Of a DNA stretch of 64,000 nt, positions 36,615 through 47,777 are shown one piece after another; positions within the stretch are counted from its first letter, which is position 1, and the number at the start of each line of letters is the position of its first letter. Both the position numbers and the translations under genes were made by a program. The stretch is from Chroicocephalus ridibundus (Eukaryota > Chordata > Aves > Charadriiformes > Laridae), in the NCBI RefSeq assembly GCF_963924245.1, contig NC_086284.1, forward strand, positions 108,003,904 to 108,067,903. The letters are read 5' to 3'. The notes beneath the pieces were generated by a model, which was given only the letters and a program-made list of their open reading frames with translations, had not been told where the DNA came from and searched no databases.

Positions 36615-38459
36615 CTACATCATATCCCTTAACACCACATCTAAACGAGTCTTAAACACATTCAGGGATGGTGACTCCACCACCTCTCTGGGCAGCCTAT
36701 TCCAGTGTCTAACCACTCTTTCTGTGAAGAATTTTTTCCTAATGTCCAGTCTAAACCTACCCTGTTGCAGCTTGAACCCATTCCCTCTTGTTCTATGGCT
36801 AATTACCTGTGAGAAGAGACCAGAACCACCCTCTCTGCAATGTCCTTTCAAGTAGTTGTAGAGAGTGATGAGGTCTCCCCTCAGCCTCCTCTTCCTCAAA
36901 CTAAACAGTCCCAGCTCCTTCAATCGCTCCTCATAAGATTTATTCTGCAGGCCCTTCACCAGCTTCGTTGCCCTCCTCTGCACTCGCTCCAGCACCTCGA
37001 TATCTCTCTCGTATTGAGGTGCCCAAAACTGGACACAATACTCAAGGCATGGCCTCACCAGTGCTGAGTACAGGGGGACAATCACCTCCCTACTTCTGCT
37101 GGTCACACTATTTCTAATACAAGCCAGGATGCCATTGGCTTTCTTGGCCACCTGGGCACACTGCTGGCTCATGTTCAGCCGCTTGTCAATTAGAACCCCC
37201 AGGTCCTTTTCTGCCAGGCAGCTCTCCAGCCACACTTCCCCAAGCCTGTAGCGATGCACGGGGTTGTTGTGGCCCAAGTGCAGGACCCGGCACTTGGCCT
37301 TGTTGAAGCTCATACTGTTAGCATTGGCCCATCGGTCCAATCTATCCAAGTCTGTCTGTAGAGCCTCCCTATCCTCAAGCAGATCAACACTCCCGCTTAA
37401 CTTGGTGTCATCTGCAAACTTGCTGATGATACACTCTATGTCCTTATCAAGGTCATCAACAAAGACGTTAAACAGAAATGGTCCCAACACCGAGCCCTGA
37501 GGGACACCACTTGTGACTGGCCGCCAGCTGGATTTAACTCCATTGACCACCACTCTTTGGGACCGTCCATCCAGCCAGTGCTTGATCCAGCAGATTGTAT
37601 GCTCATCCAGGCCATGAGCAGCCAGTTTGTCCATGCGAATTCTATGGGGAATGGTGTCAAATGCTTTTCGAAAGTCTAGGTAGACGATGTCCACAGCCTT
37701 TCCCTCATCCAATAATTGGGTCATCGTGTCATAGAAGGAGATCAGGTTTGTCAGGCAGGACCTGCCTTTCATAAATCCATGCTGACTAGGCCTGATCCCC
37801 TGCTTGTCCATTATATGACTTGTAATGGCACTCAAGATGATCTGCTCCATGACCTTCCCTGGTACTGTGGTCAGACTGACAGGCCTATAGTTTCCCGGAT
37901 CCTCCTTTCTGCCTTTCTTGTAGATGAGTGCTACATTTGCTACCCTCCAGTCCATTGGGACCTCCCCAGTTAGCCATGACTTCAGGTATATAATGGAAAG
38001 TGGCTTGGCGAGCGCGTCTGCCAACTCTTTCAGCACTCTTGGATGTAACCCATCTGGTCCCATAGACCTGTGTGAATTTAAGCGGCGTAGCAGGTCACTG
38101 ATCACTTCCTCTTTAATTATGATGACCTCGTTCAGCTTCCCCTCCCTGTCTTCCAGCTCATGAGGCTGGGTGGCCAGGGAACAGCTAGTTCCACTGCTAA
38201 AGACTGAGGCAAAGTAGGTGTTGAACACCTCAGCCTTTTCCTCATCCTTTGTGACTATGTTTCCCTCTGCATCCAATAAGGGAGGGAGATTTTCCCTAAT
38301 CCTCCTTTTGTTGTTAATGAATTTATAGAAACATTTTTTGTTATCCTTAACAACTGTAGCTAGGTTGAGCTCTAGCTGCGCTTTGGCTCTCCTAATTTTC
38401 TCCCTGCATAGCTTCACTACATCATTATAGTCTTCATGAGATACCTGCCCCTCTTCCAA
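36615..38459 (-). pseudogene. CR1 ORF2 reverse transcriptase, open frame of about 614 codons
   Basis: The enzyme would copy CR1 RNA into DNA at a nicked target. All core RT landmarks are present: SMGPDGLHPRVL at about residue 132, HGFMKGRSCLTNL near 227, motif A YLDFRKAFDT at 260-269, motif B SGVPQGSVLGP near 317 and the catalytic FADD box at 348-351. The conserved C-terminal region (RVLHLGHNNP, LEYCVQFWAPQ, RTRGNGFKLQ, HWNRLPREVVE) runs to a stop after RDMM. The listed start is a TTG and not a real start: the true ORF began upstream and continues in another frame at 38417-38779. No internal stop or frameshift interrupts this part. Without the endonuclease and a promoter the copy cannot move on its own. 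Confidence 0.93.
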
Positions 38460-38779
38460 AGGTCATAGACTGTCCTTTTGTTTTTGAGGTCCAGCCAAAG
38501 GTCCCTGTTTATCTGGGCCGGTTTCCTTCCCCGCCTACTTGTTTTACAGCACATGGGGACAGCCTGCTCCTGTGCCTTTAAGACTTCTCTCTTGAAGTAT
38601 GTCCAGCCTTCCTGGGCTCCTATATCCTTCAGGGCAGCCTCCCAAGGGATTTTGTCCAGAAGTCTTCTGAAGAGGTCAAAGTTTGCCCTCCAGAAGTCTA
38701 AGGTGGCAGTTTTACTAACCCCTCTCCTTGTTTCTCCAAGAATCAAAAACTCAGTCATCTCATGATCACGGGCTCCTGC
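38440..38779 (-). pseudogene. CR1 ORF2 linker region, separated by one frameshift
   Basis: The minus strand reads TAGARDHEMTEFLILGE, then ATLDFWRANFDLFRRLL, IPWEAALKDIGAQEGWTYF and VYDLWKRG, the linker that joins endonuclease and RT in CR1 ORF2. After VYDLWKRG the family pattern continues as QVSHEDYNDVVKLCREK in the next frame, the frame of the 614-codon ORF. One missing base in the G/C run at about 38443-38450 (minus strand AGGGGCAGG) explains the shift. It is the only disabling change I see between 36615 and 38779. Residues upstream of TAGARDHEM do not look like CR1. Confidence 0.88.
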
Positions 38780-39424
38780 TGTAACTGTGAAATGTATAAG
38801 AAAACGTGAAAGCATAGGGAACTGTGGTAGCAACAACAGAAAACCAAGTCTGTAATAACTACCACCAGGCTGTAAGTAGATAAGAAAGGTGACATCATGC
38901 TGGATACACACAGATTGCTAAGATCAGATGGCCCAGGCGACCAAGATGTTGGTAAAGAGATTTTCACCTCTTTATCTGGGTACAGGGTCTCACTCGTCTT
39001 TGCATCTTTTTTTTTTCTGTTGATGTTTTGACAGCATGTTGCAGAATGAGAAAACAGGGAGGCACCTGGGCAGCGCTTCACCTTCCCTGGTTGCATGCAG
39101 CCCCATGCAGCACTTTTGGGGAGAGGGCAGCAGGCCATGGCAGTTCAGAGTTGGCATACAGAAGGCTTTCAGATGCTCATCGCCCAGAGTGCTTACCAGG
39201 AGCTCACACAGCTCTATTCTCCCTGAGACATTGTCTGACAGCACAGGTGATTGGGAGCACGGAGAAACCACGGGATTGGGAACGCAGAGGTGCATCCAGT
39301 AAGCTCCTAGGCATGTCCCCCGATGCACCCCTTCAGCTCCTCACTGCCAGGGCATGTCAAGCACAGGGGAGGAATGTGAAGGAGACTTTCAGCAGCTGTT
39401 TATCTCCTGATTTCTGTAATCTTT

Positions 39425-39463
39425 GAGCACAGTTATTAATTAAGGAGCACAGTTATTAATTAA
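39425..39463. repeat. Two-copy tandem duplication
   Basis: GAGCACAGTTATTAATTAA occurs twice with a single G between the copies. It is a recent-looking local duplication in non-coding DNA. Confidence 0.9.
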
Positions 39464-40092
39464 TTAAACAAATAAACCACCAGTAGACCACACAAAGAAC
39501 ATCCAGAGATCCTACTTATGAATGTAATAACTTTTTCTTTGCAAAATCAAGGAGGTCACCCATTGTTAATTAATTCTCTTGGAAAAAGCTGACAAGTCAG
39601 AGGTTTGATTTTAGTATATAAACTACACCAGCATGACAGCTTAAGTATAGTTTTAGAATGTCATGTATTTAATTTCCTAGTAAGTACATTTAATTGCCAA
39701 GCTACAGCTAAACTCTTGCAGTAATTTCTTTTCTGAGAAATGTTTGCATATGCTTTTGAAAGTAACTGTACTGAAGGAAATACAGACTTTGCTCTTTCAA
39801 AATCTTTTTTTCTGGAGTAATTAGCTTTTATACACTTATTTGGTCAAGGTTTTTTCTGAGGACAGTTAGATAACAGCTAATAACGATCTGTATTTTGAGA
39901 TCATTGTAGCAGATGGCATTGGTGTCTTTTTTAACTTCTATTATGAATTTAGCACATCTTAATACACTGAGCTGATTAAATATATAGGAATTATAAAGAG
40001 GAGCAAAATCACAAGAAAAACACTACTATCCTAAACACTAGTCTTTTTAGGTCAGTACTCTGTCTCCAGTAGTCACGACATTACCACCATAT

Positions 40093-40578
40093 ATGAGACA
40101 GCTACTTAGAAGTATGTCAGCCTGGCTATGTCAGCTGGTCCATGTCCACATGTACTCCAGAACCCACAAGAAGCACAGTGAGAGAAGGACCAGTTCCTCA
40201 TTGTCTCTGGGTCTGTGTGAAGGTCCCACTGAGCACAACAGGAGCAGGAGCAACAGTTCCTCAGAGGCTCTTCTCCTCCACCATCTCTCTTACACGAAGG
40301 AGAATCAAATGCACCTGCTGGAAAATTCCTCCATCAAGACTACAGCACTCACCATTATTTTTATGGCCACCTCCACAGACATGAGCACCTGGACTGAACA
40401 TGTTTTAGCAGTATCTAAAGACACAGATTGCAGCTGCGACTTATATCACTTCGGTGCATGTTATTCACATTTCACAGAGATACCACCTGCCATCACTAGA
40501 CTTTCCCTCATGTCTTTTGCACAAGAGAACTTTGGGAGGAGAGGCAGTGTCACACCCAAAATCTTGAAATGGTTTTAA
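40093..40578 (+). other. Open frame of 161 codons, unrecognised, probably chance
   Basis: This is the longest open frame not explained by a repeat. The peptide is rich in S, T and H (for example RRTSSSLSLGLCEG and LTIIFMATSTDMSTW) with no clear signal peptide, membrane span or known motif. A rough estimate from stop-codon frequency gives about one frame this long in a window of this size and composition, so it needs no gene to explain it. Confidence 0.12.
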
Positions 40579-40742
40579 GGGAAAATGTTACATATATGGA
40601 CTCAATAATTTGTAAAAAGTTCAATTAATGTTTTAGTTTTCTAGTAGTTCAAATCTTCAAAACCAGGAAATCTTTAGTAATAATAGTTAAAATTATTTAT
40701 ATTTTTAAAAAGCACTTCCTAGTATCCAACCCTCTTCCACGG

Positions 40743-41062
40743 TGTCATGCTCACCCTTCCAAAGTCTGTATGAATCCTACATTTGACATTATCAGTCTTT
40801 CTCAAGAACTGGGTAGGGGGCATGTTGTAACAAGTCACTGTCATCCCTAGGTCTTCATCAGGAGGAACTGTGATATTTATGCTATGGTTTCCTGCTTCTT
40901 AGTCTTGAGCCATCTTTATGTACTTTCTTACCCAGCCTTCTCCCTTGCCCCTGCTCCCAGGAAGGAGTGCAGGCTGCCTCTGCAGCCCCTCCATATCCCT
41001 GGGGCCTGTTTGTCCCACAGGGACTGCCTGCTAGACCCAGCTCAGACCAAGCACAGCCCAGA
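40743..41062. repeat. GC-rich dispersed repeat, copy B
   Basis: The second copy of the repeat at 26517-26880, in the same orientation. It starts TGTCATGCTCACCCTTCC and carries about 110 extra bases between the CCTACATTTGACA block and the GTACTTTCTTACC block. After GGGACTGCCTG it is shorter than copy A, with similarity last seen around CAGCTCAGAC. The TG start fits an LTR but the right end is not clear. Divergence suggests an old family. Confidence 0.6.
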
Positions 41063-41199
41063 CACCTCCTCAGTCTTGACTGGGGAGTATCAGCACAAGT
41101 CTGGAAAGTGGGTTTTAAATTAATCTCCTACTAGTTGTTCTGAAAGCTCTAGTGTGATGGGATTTGGTGAATAATTGTTTGGCATTCACTTTATCTACT

Positions 41200-41421
41200 G
41201 CCTTCATGATGCTATAAACCTGAGACTTATCCGCTCTTAGCCTTCTCCTCTCCAAACCAAGACCTTTCAATCTCACTTTGTAAAGCAGCTACTCCATCCC
41301 TTCCAACACACTAATCCCGCTTTCTTACATGTTCCTTCTGTCTACCTCTGCTATGTCCTCTGTGAAGCAGAGACCAGAAATGCATGCAGTTCTCAAGATG
41401 TGAATTTTCAGTGCATAAAAC
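41200..41421 (-). mobile_element. Ancient CR1/L3-like relic
   Basis: Read on the plus strand, a diverged form of the CR1/L3 C-terminal region appears in order: TTCATGATGCTATAAACCTG, CTCTTAGCCTTCTCCTCTCC, AATCTCAC, CTCCATCCCTTCC, then GACCAGAAATGCATGCAGTT and CTCAAGATGTG. The last blocks correspond to the common phrase GACCAGAACTGCACGCAGTA. No open frame survives. It is far older than the other CR1 copies. Confidence 0.65.
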
Positions 41422-44400
41422 CACAGAGCTGAATTCAGGGAAAACTTCATTCAGAGCCAGTTTTGGGTTTTATTTTGGTTTTGGTTTTTGTTTTTTTACA
41501 GGATAAAAGCAAACAAACAACCCTGCAGCTAATCCAGTCTGGAACAAACCAAATGTAGTGCAAATCAGTGGGGAAAAAAAGGCTCTAAATTACTGTCTTA
41601 AGTCCTATTTCAAAAGCAGGTCCAAAGCAAGCATTCAGCTGATATGGCAATAAATTTATCTCAAGGTATATGGGCTCCCAGAACAGTGAAATGACCCCAT
41701 TAACACTGTGGTGACATACGGAGAACTCGACAACATTGGCAACTGTAACCATACCCACATGTTTTCCCAAGCAGACAGATGGAGCATCTGGGCTCCTGGG
41801 GAAGTGGTTAAACTGCTTCCCGATTCAACTGGCATTTTCGCAAATACCTGAACAATTGTCTCATTATGTGCAAAACCAGATACCCTTAGGAAAACACTAG
41901 ATTAATCACCACCCAAACACACTTCTAACTCACAGAATTGGTGCACCTGCTCAATTGCACCCATAAGGAAGAACACGATATTGGTCACAAAATACTCAAA
42001 ACATAACCAAGCAACAAAGGTCTCTGCCAGAGAAATGTGTTTCTCAGCCAGTGGTGTAAATTCCGTATATGCTGTTGTGCTGCAATTTTTGCATAATCTA
42101 TTTCTGTTGAGGTTTCACAGATAACCAGGTTATGCAGATGATGGGAATCCTGTCTGGTGCTGGGGATGTTTGTGAAACTGTGCTGTCTTTGCAGAGTTTC
42201 TTTAGGAACCCATAGGGAATCATTTCATACAGGCCTGTAAAAATGGATGTGATGAACCAGTAAATCTTGCCCCAGTTCCACATATGTTAAGCTCGCTTGT
42301 TGGCTAACACAATTTTCGACATCCCCTCCTTTACCCCTCAAATACCATAAGATTTCTTTATCCTCATTCACATCTTCAATCTTCATTCTGTCTGTACAGG
42401 TGACATTAACAAGACCAGAAGTCATGGCAGTCAAGCTCATTTTCACAGACGGTTTATTATCTTCTTTCTTTACGTTCTCCTTTCATATAGCTTTATAAAT
42501 AGCTCATTGTCTTTTATGTGATTCTGAATTTAAATGCTCACTTCAGTAATGCCTGATGCTGATAAATTGTCAGTGCGAGCTCCAAATGTATAGTACAACA
42601 ATGCAGTAAAGAAAACCTTTCTAATAACTCCAGGGATTAGATGTTCTTGTTTTCCTGGGTGTAAAAAGTCATCATAAAACACCTGTTGCAAGATACCATA
42701 ATGAATAGCTACAATATTCCTCTTATTCATATTTTTTACTAGATTCTTTCTCAGGATAGCCCTTCAGCATCTTTGTATCGACATCAGCACAGACTTGATG
42801 AGTTTCAAGTCTGTCTGTCATGGAACAATTGATGGTTGATCGCATAGCTGGGTATTTGTATCTTTTTAACATTTCAATAATCCATTTTGCCATTAGATTA
42901 CATTTTGCCTTCGACAACATTCAGTAAGAAATATTTTTGGAGTGTCTGTCGTATGCATTTACAGAAAAGACCTGGCTTTTTATGCTTACTGTGTTATACA
43001 GCCAAGAATACTGTGGTGGTTTTGAATACCCATTCAGATGTGTCTGGACATTCTGCAAAATATGGAAAAAAATCTACCTAAATAAATGTAAATCTATGAG
43101 AAAGAAATATTCATGAAGAGTTTTGCTTTAATATACTCTCTTACATATTATTTTTCCTAACTATTGGCTATACCTGTCAGAACAAGAAGCAGGGGCAGAC
43201 AAATAGGACAAGTTTAAATGATGAAAGAGTTTACACAGAAACTGAATGATACAAGCGTCCTTATATTCTTAGCTCTTATCAGACAAGCGGTTTCAAGATG
43301 GAATCACACCAGTTCTTCAGAAAATGAAGAACATGAAATGTTTTGTTCTGCGTTGAAATTCATGTAGCAGAACGGCATTTCTGCAAAGAAAACTAGCAAA
43401 TCATGCTCTGTTAAATTGCATCTTTTTCCCTTATCTTGTGACGAAAACAGCTGGGGAAAGAATGGAGATAAAGTCCAGACATATCTCAAAATCTTTGTGA
43501 GGATTGATTATTATTGAAGACTTTTCTTAAGAGTTGAACACTATGCAGAAAACTAAAAATTCTAAAAATCTCATAGTAGGGCTGAGGAGTAGAGAGCCAG
43601 AAAGCTGAGGTGGGAGGAATGTTTGGAAACTTACCGGAGTTTATAAAAAATTCAGTTCTTTCTCCACAATGATTAGTTTTTAAATTTGTCTCCACCCAGT
43701 CCTTGAAAAAGGACATGCTTTTAAAAAAAAAAATTTTAGCTTGTAGCCTCACAGTATGTTACTTGACATAACAACTGGAAATTACCTTTGACAGAGCACT
43801 TATTTGTGTAATGCAGATCTGTTCTCTTGACTTTATTATTCACATGATCAGGGATTCATTTGACCAGTCCTCATTTTGTTAGGCACTGAACAAACACCAA
43901 AAAGAAATCTACAAAACGGAACAAAAACTCCCCTGAAAGTGTTAGATACTTAACTGTAAGATAAGGTGTATTGGATGTATCTGCCATCCCAGTGAAGGAT
44001 GCAAGGAGACAGTGAAACAGTAATCTTCCATCACTTCCATGGATATGACCTTTTGTTTCCCCTCCTGCTCTGCTAGCACATCAGCTGATGCAGATCATGA
44101 CATGAGGTTTGACACAGAACCCCTTTGAGAGTTTGTAAAGAGGCTTCTGCAATGTGGCCTGTCTATTTGTCAGCCTTTCCCCCTTGTTCTCCTCATCAAG
44201 TATTCATTTTTCACAATAGTGATGACAGATGTAAAGAGGGAGAATGTATGGGGAATGGCACGTTTCTGTCACTAACACTGGACATCATGTCATGCCTAAG
44301 AGATGTATATTATGACACATTATACGGAAACCATGCAACCAGATTTTTGAGTGATTGTAAGTTTGATTTTTTAATAAAAATCATAAATCCTATTAAAAAA

Positions 44401-47400
44401 ACCCCAACCTAGTATGTGAAATGGGATGGTTTACAGAACTTCCTGAACTCTATAATTATTTCAGATACAGGTAAAAATGGGAGTATTAACTGAAATAATA
44501 GAATACAAAATGATGATACATTCTTTCCCATAATGCACAAAATATTAGGATAGGAAATGAACTTATTGAGTAGAAGCTAAAGAACACACACAGGAAAATA
44601 TTTTCCATGCAGTGTAGACCTAAATTGTCAAATTCATTGCTCCAGATTTTTGCAAATGCCAGAGGTTTATCTTCAATCAAAAAGCACTAGATTAAATTCA
44701 CTGAAGAAAAAAATCCATCAAAAGCTGATTTCTACACACATTTAGGATACCCAAGAGATCACTACAGAAAGAAAATAATATGGAGTACAGTGTCTGAGGG
44801 ATAGACTTTCATTATTAGTTTTGAATATTGTCTCCAACTTTCTACAAACCAAGAGCTAGGAAGATAACAGTGCAGTGATCAAGAGTTTAAAGTGATTAAG
44901 TTAGCGTCACAGATACGTTTATTGTGAATACTATTACTGTCATATCAAGTGAAAACATTCTGTATCTTTTTCAGTTACAGCATGAGGTTACATTATAGAG
45001 AAAGCTATAGGGAAAACTACCAAGAACTGTGTAATTCCTCTGTAAAGGCATCAGTCAGATTTTCAGCTCCTCTCGCAGAGGTTGTCAGAAAATCATAGCA
45101 ACTTCTGTTTCTGTTTAATGATGATGAAATCTCATGTGCTATCCTGAAATTCTTAGGTGATTCCTTTTTGCTTGTCCATTGCTCCATTTCTGAAAAGTAA
45201 AAGAAGGCTGTGCAAATGTTATTCTGTTTACTGTCTTTTCTTCTTTCATTTTGTCAGGATAGCCTCTGCTAAACTAAAATTTAATGCAATGATTATCAGT
45301 GGGCTACTAAATATTAGCTACAATGTATTGGTCTTGTTTATCTCACCGTCTAACCTCTTTTCTATCTGCACTATAGTTTTAGGTTAAAACCTTCCTAATG
45401 CCTCTATAGAAGTTACAACAAAGGCCAGTGTGAGGGAATTAATCCTGGCATTTAGGGAGAGTTTGCATCAAAGGCACCCAGCAAAGGGAAGATATTTTCA
45501 CTTCTCTATATATTCTAAATTACTTAATAAGGACACTGTAACATCACCCAGTGTACAAGACCTGTTTATTAGATTATTAAAAGAATCCCATTTTAATTTG
45601 CAAAGAGAGACTATATAACATAGTTCATCCTGAGGGTACTTCAGGCATTGAATTTAACTGTAACCACAGGTAAAAGGGAGAGAAAGCAAAATAATGAAAC
45701 AACATTCATTCTCAACACTACATAATTATCTATCTGCACTTATGACCTGATTTCAGTCCAGTTCTTCAACACTCATCCACATTATTCTTTGTAAGAAAAC
45801 CAATCAAGCCAACCACTGAAGTGGAAAAAAGTGTATACTTGTTTTTAAGACTAAGGCATGTGATTAAGTATATACTAAAACCAAGCATTTCATAATGCAA
45901 TCATACCTCAAGCATTAGTCAAAAGCTCTGTCATGAATGTAAGAATCGTTCTCATTTATTGTATTCCCTTTTCTCCATATTTAAGTGTTGTTGCCTTGCA
46001 TTACTGTAACTTACAGCAGTGGTTAATAACACACTTCACCTTTCCCTGCTTCTGCACCTGACTAACTACAAACAATAAAAATGTGTTTTTTTCTGTGGGT
46101 CTGAAACTATGCACAAAAGTCACACCCAAAGATAGAAGCAAGTGCCAGTATTCTGCTGGTATTCTCCATACTGCATGATGTAAAAAGCTTGACGGAATTG
46201 GCTTTGCTATGCAGTTACACTTGCTGTGGTTATATATTCCACATTACACATTTGAATATGTGCTTTTTTTTGTTTATAGTTCTTCAGACAAACTTCACAC
46301 AAAAATGCGCCATTTTCAAAGTGTACTAAGCAGACTGCCTTCTTTCCCAGTAATCATTTATGTAGTTCTTTTTCTAAGACAGATTCCTGAGGCAATAAAG
46401 GCAAGCATGATTTACTTCCAACACAGCTTATTACACAGATATTGTATAACTATCATATACAATATTCTAGCTACTACGAAGCCATTTATCAACAACCTAT
46501 TACTTCAGTTTAACTTTGGATTGCTCTTGTTTGATAATATTCTGTTTAGTCATTATGAAAAGCTAATTTGAAAGTAAGCAGATAAATAACTGTGACAGGT
46601 ACTGTGACATATCATGCGTTCTTCATAAAAGACCCACAGTGACTGTCCAGCAACTGCATTGCCATTTCATTTTTTTATGGTTACAAAATACCATTGTGTG
46701 ATAAGTCTTCCTGTTCAAAATATGCACTCATAAGAAAAAGATCTATGGCAGAAATTCCTTCATTTATAATTTTCAGGTAACAACTAATTAGAAAAAATGA
46801 TTTCACATTTATTTCTGCATGCTTACCACTAATGACTTCTGAAATCAGAATCATTAACGCAAAGTTTAAAATAAATATGCTTCCCCCTAACTTAAGGAAC
46901 ACCAAGAATTTTTGTATGTAAATAAAAGTACTTTTTTAATAGTCCTGTTGACAATAATTTCTGTCCAAAGTATACATAAAATACTGACTCAAAACTCAGC
47001 TCTAAGGGACAAATGGTGTCTGCAGATCTCCGGAAGTGCATGCATTTGCTGTGCATCTGTGACTATATATATTTTCATATATAAGTGGCTTTATCTACTT
47101 ATCTTTAGGTAATTTTCATTATCCTGATCTCCCGACAGTTAAGCTTGAGAACTGAAGTTTTGCTCTTTGTCATTGTTAGCAAAAGGCTGAAGACTGGTAC
47201 GTTACGGTACACTGAATTTAGCCACTTTAATTTGCATTACTCTCCTCCTTCACATTTAGAAATGGGTCAGAGAAGTTACTTGGGCAATGGCTTGCCACTG
47301 ACACTCTTCGCTGGTTATGTTGCTTTAATGACAACTTTTGTCTTATGAATGACCCAACATGCATCCATGCACCATATTTTAAGAAAAAGAAAAAAAACCA

Positions 47401-47759
47401 TAAAAGCCAATAGAAGAAAGGCTTTTGAAAAAAAACTCTCTGTGAAGTGCCTCCCATTTTATCTGTTTGCTCAGTGCTCCCTCATACCTTTAAAAATGAA
47501 TGTTGCTGCAACTTCCCTGGCACAGGTGGCTTTCCTGCTGTTTTGCTTTCTTAGCACAACTCCAAGAGACAACTGCCCTGGTGCCCATACCTTCTCCTGG
47601 GCAGATCAGAGTTTGTACACTTCCTTTGAGAAAGTCTTGTCCCTCTTACCATCATAAAATGGATTTTTAATGATTTAAAGACACTCTCATATAAAATATC
47701 TTCTATTCCAGCTACTAGCTCTCCAAATCTTACCATAACTTGTATAGATATTTTCAATT

Positions 47760-47777
47760 AAAAAAAAAAAAAAAAAA
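47760..47777. repeat. Poly-A tract
   Basis: Eighteen consecutive A. It could be the tail of an old retroposed sequence, but nothing recognisable precedes it. Confidence 0.85.

Larger units (their letters stand above)
36532..38787 (-). mobile_element. CR1 non-LTR retrotransposon, best-preserved copy, 5'-truncated
   Basis: About 2.25 kb on the minus strand. The 3' end is at 36532, where the plus strand reads TCATAATCATAGAATCATTT and then GTTGGAAAAGACCCTTGGGA. It belongs to a different CR1 subfamily from the copies at 4914 and 27297. Its visible coding part runs from the linker after the endonuclease through RT to the C-terminus. The 5' end lies between about 38779 and 38790, just before the segment encoding TAGARDHEM, so the endonuclease and ORF1 are absent. 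The long open frame implies a comparatively recent insertion. Confidence 0.95.
38788..40742. other. Unassigned DNA including a GC-richer block
   Basis: Positions 38990-39420 are clearly richer in G and C than the surroundings and carry overlapping open frames on both strands (up to 132 codons plus), probably a result of base composition. A 19-20-base direct duplication lies at 39425-39463. A 161-codon plus-strand open frame is at 40093-40578. I recognise none of these. Confidence 0.5.

Noticed and set aside
38417..38911. The first about 44 residues of the 164-codon frame upstream of TAGARDHEM
   Set aside because: Only the part from about 38779 downward resembles CR1. The rest is flanking DNA read through.
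46209..46571. 120-codon plus-strand frame with hydrophobic stretches
   Set aside because: T-rich DNA gives F, L and I by composition. There is no recognisable family.
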